Below, piece after piece: positions 13,290 through 16,791 of a stretch of DNA of 16,791 nt. The notes beneath the pieces were generated by a model that made no database searches, was not told where the DNA came from, and saw only the letters and a list, made by a program, of their open reading frames with translations. Both the position numbers and the translations under genes were made by a program. This DNA comes from Campylobacteraceae bacterium (GTDB lineage: Bacteria > Campylobacterota > Campylobacteria > Campylobacterales > Sulfurospirillaceae). The first letter of the stretch is position 1, and every line of letters begins with the position of its first letter. Location: positions 1 to 16,791 of the forward strand of contig JAFLKZ010000109.1 in assembly GCA_019162915.1 (NCBI GenBank), written 5' to 3'.

Positions 13290-14504
13290 TCATAACTCCA
13301 TATTAAAACTATTCCAACCCTCTTTACATGTAAGGCTCATTTTGAAGCCATGTTTATCCAAAATCTTCTTCACAATACTCAACCCCAATCCAAAACCTTC
13401 TTGATGTCGAGAGTTATCCCCTTGGGCAAATGCTTCACAATAAAATGCCAAATCATGTTCAAGTTTAGCACCTTGGCTTTTCACAAAAATGGTACGCCCT
13501 TTGACTTCAATCACAATAGGCTTTTGCGTAGCGTATTTTAAAGCATTATCAATAAGATTTTTAAGTGCAATGGAGAGATAATTCAAATCTGCAGTGATGT
13601 TAAAATTCTCATCTATCGCCATATCAAAAGCCATTTCATCTTCCATAAAAAGCTTTGAAAGTGCTTCAGAAATAAGCGTTTCAACATTAAATGTTGTTAT
13701 GACTAAGTCATCAATATGAGCATTGAGTTTTTCGATATTGAGAAGTTCACCCGTCATTTCATCTATCTGGACAATGGCCCGTTTGAGTATCTTTTGGTAT
13801 TTGCCCTCGCCTATCATTTCTAAAGCTAATTTGGACTTTGCGATAGGTGTGCGCAGTTCATGTCCGATATCGCGTAGCAATCTTTGACGTGCGTGAATGA
13901 GTGCTTCGATATTGTCAGCCATATCGTTGAAAGTATGGGTGAGTTTACCTAGCTCATTATGACCTAAATTTTCCATCCTTACATGTAAATTGCCATCTCC
14001 AAATTCTTTGATATTTTTCGATATTTTTTTCAACGGAAAAAGAATTTTTAAAATCAATAAAAAGATAACGCCTAGAATAAAGATATCAGCAAAGATAAGA
14101 TATCCCAAAAAACTTTTCTGTGAAAAATTCTCTTCTTGTGCCATATCTTGCACCAAAAGCGTTTCGTCCAGATAACTTAAAAAAAGTAAATAACGTTCAT
14201 TTTTATCTAATAAAATCTTAATTTCACCAAAAGAAGTAGTGTTTTCATAAAGCACAGTGGAAGTCAAAAGATGCAATTTAAATTCATCAATCACACTAAA
14301 ATTCAACTCTTTTAATTTTTTATTTAAACCATTTTTATCGTTATTTGAGAGATATTTAAAAAGTTCCACAGAGGATTGCTGATACTTTTCTTTCAGTAAA
14401 AGTTCAATTTTTGACTGTGTGATGGCGTTGGTTTCATTGGAAACAAAAATCATCAAAGAAAGACTTGCGATAAAGAGAATAATAATTTGTTTAAATATGG
14501 ACAT
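13290..14504 (-). CDS. sensor histidine kinase (ArsS/CprS-like)
   Basis: A 404-residue membrane kinase paired with the response regulator just upstream. Membrane helix 1 is at about 5-21, a periplasmic sensor region at 22-132, membrane helix 2 at about 133-156, HAMP at about 153-205, the dimerisation helix with phospho-accepting H215 in GHELRTPIAK (214-223), the N box NLIDNALKYA (317-326) and the G box GFGLGLSIVK (370-379). The ARQRLLRDIGHELRTPIAK block recalls H. pylori ArsS and C. jejuni CprS. The ATP lid between N and G boxes is short. It starts 3 bases after the regulator's stop with TAGGA ahead. It closes an operon headed by cytochrome genes, so its signal may be redox or envelope stress rather than acid. 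Two TTACATGTAA motifs lie in the gene. Confidence 0.92.
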   Translation of the reverse strand: MSIFKQIIILFIASLSLMIFVSNETNAITQSKIELLLKEKYQQSSVELFKYLSNNDKNGLNKKLKELNFSVIDEFKLHLLTSTVLYENTTSFGEIKILLDKNERYLLFLSYLDETLLVQDMAQEENFSQKSFLGYLIFADIFILGVIFLLILKILFPLKKISKNIKEFGDGNLHVRMENLGHNELGKLTHTFNDMADNIEALIHARQRLLRDIGHELRTPIAKSKLALEMIGEGKYQKILKRAIVQIDEMTGELLNIEKLNAHIDDLVITTFNVETLISEALSKLFMEDEMAFDMAIDENFNITADLNYLSIALKNLIDNALKYATQKPIVIEVKGRTIFVKSQGAKLEHDLAFYCEAFAQGDNSRHQEGFGLGLSIVKKILDKHGFKMSLTCKEGWNSFNMEL

Positions 14505-14507
14505 GAG

Positions 14508-15179
14508 TTATCCTATAAATTTATATCCAACACCCCAAACTGATTTGATGTATTTTGGATTTTTTGAGTCATCATTTATTTTATTTCTAATATTGCTGAT
14601 ATGCATATCGACCGTTCTATCTTTAGCGTTGTAACTGATGGTGTTGAGCGCATTAAAAATGACTTCCCTTGAAAAAACTTTGTTAGTATTGATCAAAAAA
14701 AGATGCAAGATATCAAACTCTATTTTGGTTAATTCAAGCACATAGCCTTCCATTGAAATCTCCATTTTGCTTTCATTGATTTCAAAATCACCTACTTTAT
14801 GATGCGCTTTCGTCTCTCTTCTTAAAAATGAGTTGATTTTTAAAACAAGTTCCCTTGGCTCATACGGCTTGGCTAAATAATCATCAGCGCCCAAACCATA
14901 CCCTAAGATTTTATCACTCATTTCACCTCTAGCCGAAGAGATGATAATATGGGCATTGCTCATTTCTCGTATCTTTTGACACACATCAAAGCCATCCATC
15001 TGCGGCAGCATTAAATCTAAAATAATGACTTTATAGTGGTTCGGATTGGTTTGAAGATGGGCTAATGCCTCTTTGGGTTTAGCATAAGCGATGACCTCAA
15101 AATCGTAATTTTGAAGATAATCACCAATCAATGTCTGCATCTCCACATCATCTTCAATCAATAATATTTTTTCACTCAT
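14508..15179 (-). CDS. OmpR-family response regulator
   Basis: A 223-residue transcription factor activated by the downstream kinase. The receiver domain (1-118) has the acidic pair D10/D11, the phosphorylation site D55 in VIILDLMLP, S81/S82 at the switch position and K104 in LAKPY. The C-terminal winged helix (about 127-223) has the OmpR pattern LTKIEFDILHLF, the recognition helix with RTVDMHISNIRNK (188-200) and the final wing VWGVGYKF. ATG at 15179 is chosen over 15191 because it overlaps the TGA of the previous gene by 4 bases (ATGA). Target genes are unknown; its own operon is a natural candidate, but the promoter lies outside the window. Confidence 0.94.
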   Translation of the reverse strand: MSEKILLIEDDVEMQTLIGDYLQNYDFEVIAYAKPKEALAHLQTNPNHYKVIILDLMLPQMDGFDVCQKIREMSNAHIIISSARGEMSDKILGYGLGADDYLAKPYEPRELVLKINSFLRRETKAHHKVGDFEINESKMEISMEGYVLELTKIEFDILHLFLINTNKVFSREVIFNALNTISYNAKDRTVDMHISNIRNKINDDSKNPKYIKSVWGVGYKFIG

Positions 15180-15553
15180 TGAACTTCCCACTCTTCAAAA
15201 TAACGTATAAACAAAGAGCGTTGCTCTTTGGTTAAAAATTCGTGCATTTTAGCAAGCATTTTATTTTCTGTTTTATTCGCTTTTTGATAAAGCTCCATGT
15301 TGAGTTTTCCCAGTAATTCTGTGTCCAAAGTATCTTCTAAAAAAAGTGCTTGTTTTTTAGCGTTAATTTTCTCTTTAAATTCTCTAAATTCTTCTATCTC
15401 ATGTTGAAATTTTTTGAGCATCTCTTTAAAAGCTTCTTTTTGCTCTTTGCCCAAATCCAAATGTGTCAAATCTTTGTTCATGTGATACTCTTTTTTAGTA
15501 TCATGTCCACCATAAAGTGCAATGCCGAGTAAAAAAATTAACAATAATTTCAT
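15176..15553 (-). CDS. Spy/CpxP-like (LTXXQ) periplasmic protein
   Basis: A 125-residue secreted protein. A short signal peptide (about 1-16, hydrophobic MKLLLIFLLGIALYGG) is followed by a His-rich patch (GHDTKKEYHM) and a helical, highly charged body. LTKEQRSLF (107-115) matches the LTXXQ motif of Spy, CpxP and ZraP, with a partial second copy LGKEQ (34-38). Such proteins act as periplasmic chaperones or dampen a sensor kinase. Here the gene sits directly before the response regulator and kinase genes (ATGA overlap) and directly after the cytochrome gene (TAA then ATG with no gap), the position expected for an accessory sensor subunit. Metal binding through the His patch is possible. The family call is based on pattern, not alignment. 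Confidence 0.7.
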   Translation of the reverse strand: MKLLLIFLLGIALYGGHDTKKEYHMNKDLTHLDLGKEQKEAFKEMLKKFQHEIEEFREFKEKINAKKQALFLEDTLDTELLGKLNMELYQKANKTENKMLAKMHEFLTKEQRSLFIRYFEEWEVQ

Positions 15554-16657
15554 TTATAGCCTTTTAATATCTCTATTATTGAGTAAACCATTTTCGATAT
15601 TAGCATGGCATGCCTTACAATTCGATGGTTTTCCAATCTCTGCTGTTTCATACACCGCTTTATCTATTTTTTTGTGTCTATTTTTCCAAAAGGGTGTATC
15701 CGTTATCGCCCTATAATTTTTATCATTTTGCAGACTACTTAGGATACGAAAAGCTGACTCTTTTGTCGAAGACTCAGCACTATTTTTTACTAAAAAATCT
15801 TTGATAGAAAGGGTAGTTGCAGGATCAAGTGAAGCATCATCACCAAAATGATTTTCAAGATTGTCCATCATGCTTATCCACGACTTTTGTGGCAACAAGA
15901 AGGGAGGAAAGAGTGTATGACAGCTAATACACTCTTTGTAAAAAGCAGCATGTTCTCTCTCATAATCTATTTTTTGATTGCCATCACTCATCAATAAACT
16001 GTTCGGAGCAAGAAGGAGATACCCCAAGGTAGCAATAGAAAGTGCTATCCATAAAACACCCATTATCTTTTGAAAAAAGCTCAACCGTAAGCCCTCTTCC
16101 TTCGCTTCTTTTTTACCATCTATCATGGATTGTAGCGCGTCTGATTTGTGTAAAATTTTATCCAGTAAAACCCCTGCAATATGTGCAAAGATAACAAACA
16201 TCAAAACGTTTGCAAAGAACTCATGTATTTCTTTAAAAAGTTTCATATCCCGAAAAAGCGTGTGATTCATAAAAGAAAATATCCCCATACCTTCTTTCAC
16301 GCCATACGCTAAAGCGCCTGAAGCAACGGCTAAAAGAGTCAGTGCGATCATCGCTATTATCGCGTAACTTGACGCAGGGTTATGTCCAACGTACTCTTTT
16401 TTATTGCCAAAAATGGTGAAAAGATACTCTTTTAAATCCAAAAGGTTGAAGTTGAAATCTTTAAATTTTGAATATTTTATATCTAGTAAACCCCAAAGAA
16501 TTCTAAAGATAAACAAGACCGCTAAAGCATAACCGAGCGCTACATGTAAACTTAAAAGACTTTTCACTTCTGGTGTCAAAAAGACGGCTAACATAAAGAC
16601 CATCATCAAAAGATGTGAGAGCCTTGTAAAAACGCTCCACACTAAGATTTTTTTCAT
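15554..16657 (-). CDS. cytochrome b561 membrane domain fused to a dihaem cytochrome c (DHC) domain
   Basis: A 367-residue electron-transfer protein. The N-terminal ~215 residues form a b-type cytochrome with four main membrane helices (about 8-28, 36-58, 97-120, 147-168) plus a fifth at 197-217. H15, H38, H145 and H159 are candidate haem b ligands. The periplasmic C-terminus holds two c-haem sites, CISCH (243-247) and CKACH (347-351). Between them LFPPFLLPQKSW and NHFGDDASLDPAT follow the DHC (dihaem cytochrome c) family pattern closely. Electrons would pass between the quinone pool and periplasmic carriers. The start is ATG 16657 with GGGAG ahead; a TTG at 16663 is less likely. It overlaps the upstream cytochrome gene by 4 bases. 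No partner dehydrogenase is visible. Confidence 0.88.
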   Translation of the reverse strand: MKKILVWSVFTRLSHLLMMVFMLAVFLTPEVKSLLSLHVALGYALAVLFIFRILWGLLDIKYSKFKDFNFNLLDLKEYLFTIFGNKKEYVGHNPASSYAIIAMIALTLLAVASGALAYGVKEGMGIFSFMNHTLFRDMKLFKEIHEFFANVLMFVIFAHIAGVLLDKILHKSDALQSMIDGKKEAKEEGLRLSFFQKIMGVLWIALSIATLGYLLLAPNSLLMSDGNQKIDYEREHAAFYKECISCHTLFPPFLLPQKSWISMMDNLENHFGDDASLDPATTLSIKDFLVKNSAESSTKESAFRILSSLQNDKNYRAITDTPFWKNRHKKIDKAVYETAEIGKPSNCKACHANIENGLLNNRDIKRL

Positions 16658-16791
16658 TTCCAACTCCCATAATTTGGTATAACGATATTGCGCTCACTAT
16701 AATTTCCCTTATTGGCACTCGTATGACATGCCATACAATTAGCCAATGTTCCTACCTCTTTTTGCTCTATCAATTTAAGGGCAATTTTACG
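16654..16791 (-). CDS. C-terminal end of a second dihaem cytochrome c (N-terminus outside window)
   Basis: The last 45 residues of a c-type cytochrome are present, too short to appear in a simple ORF scan. They contain the haem site CMACH (residues 19-23 of the visible part), followed by a G.Y....NIVIPNYGSWK tail. This matches the end of the DHC domain fused in the next gene, where CKACH is followed by a similar short tail. It ends in TGA overlapping the next gene's ATG (ATGA). It is probably a free periplasmic DHC protein, the usual partner of cytochrome b561-type proteins in this family. Confidence 0.8.
   Translation of the reverse strand, partial: RKIALKLIEQKEVGTLANCMACHTSANKGNYSERNIVIPNYGSWK

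Noticed and set aside
632..16548. TTACATGTAA copies as a CRISPR, REP or iteron array
   Set aside because: Spacing ranges from about 110 bases to several kb, copies are only 10-12 bases long, and nearly all are within coding sequence.
1..16791. tRNA, rRNA or insertion sequences
   Set aside because: I saw no cloverleaf with a conserved T-loop, no rRNA motif, no transposase and no terminal inverted repeats with target duplications.

Overview
The window looks like a chromosomal segment of a Campylobacterota (epsilonproteobacterial) species, most likely close to Sulfurospirillum. The reasons are the low G+C (roughly 36% by eye), dense one-directional operons with 4-base start/stop overlaps, extended -10 promoters without a clear -35, an ArsS/CprS-like histidine kinase, multihaem c-type cytochromes, and a gene order (small TPR gene, CiaD-position gene, cca, purU) that I recall from Campylobacter jejuni. 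The genus is an inference.

Layout. From 5637 down to 1 (minus strand) lies a tightly coupled run: leuD, leuB, a small TPR protein, a CiaD-position acidic protein, cca, purU, then after a gap with two hairpins trmL and a truncated flavoprotein of the HI0933/BaiN type. It mixes leucine biosynthesis, tRNA 3'-end maturation, formate release from formyl-THF and tRNA wobble methylation. At 5692-6480 (minus) is an orphan ABC ATPase, divergent from an active-looking membrane diguanylate cyclase (6571-8004, plus). A DUF2179 membrane protein (8054-8644, minus) converges on the cyclase through a shared hairpin.

From 8761 to 10726 (plus) is a short accessory island: a decayed DpnI-type methyl-GATC restriction gene, a second decayed gene with three in-frame stops, and an intact two-gene unit of a winged-helix regulator and a pol-beta-fold nucleotidyltransferase. 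That unit sits behind a strong sigma70 promoter overlaid by two 21-bp imperfect palindromes in tandem, the layout of a self-repressing toxin-antitoxin-like module. The window is also strongly depleted in GATC.

From 13234 down to 10736 (minus) is an operon of a DEAD-box helicase (unusual motif III), an unknown 152-residue protein, a hotdog thioesterase and ywbE. From the right edge to 13290 (minus) is an operon of two dihaem cytochrome c (DHC) modules, one free and one fused to a cytochrome b561 membrane domain, followed by a Spy/LTXXQ-like periplasmic protein, an OmpR-family response regulator and a histidine kinase. This resembles an envelope- or redox-sensing unit built with its own electron-transfer proteins.

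Across all regions a palindrome TTACATGTAA (often TTTACATGTAAA) recurs 9 times, plus 2 copies of its 8-base core, nearly all inside coding sequence and in two different reading frames. This is far above chance and unexplained by the genes.
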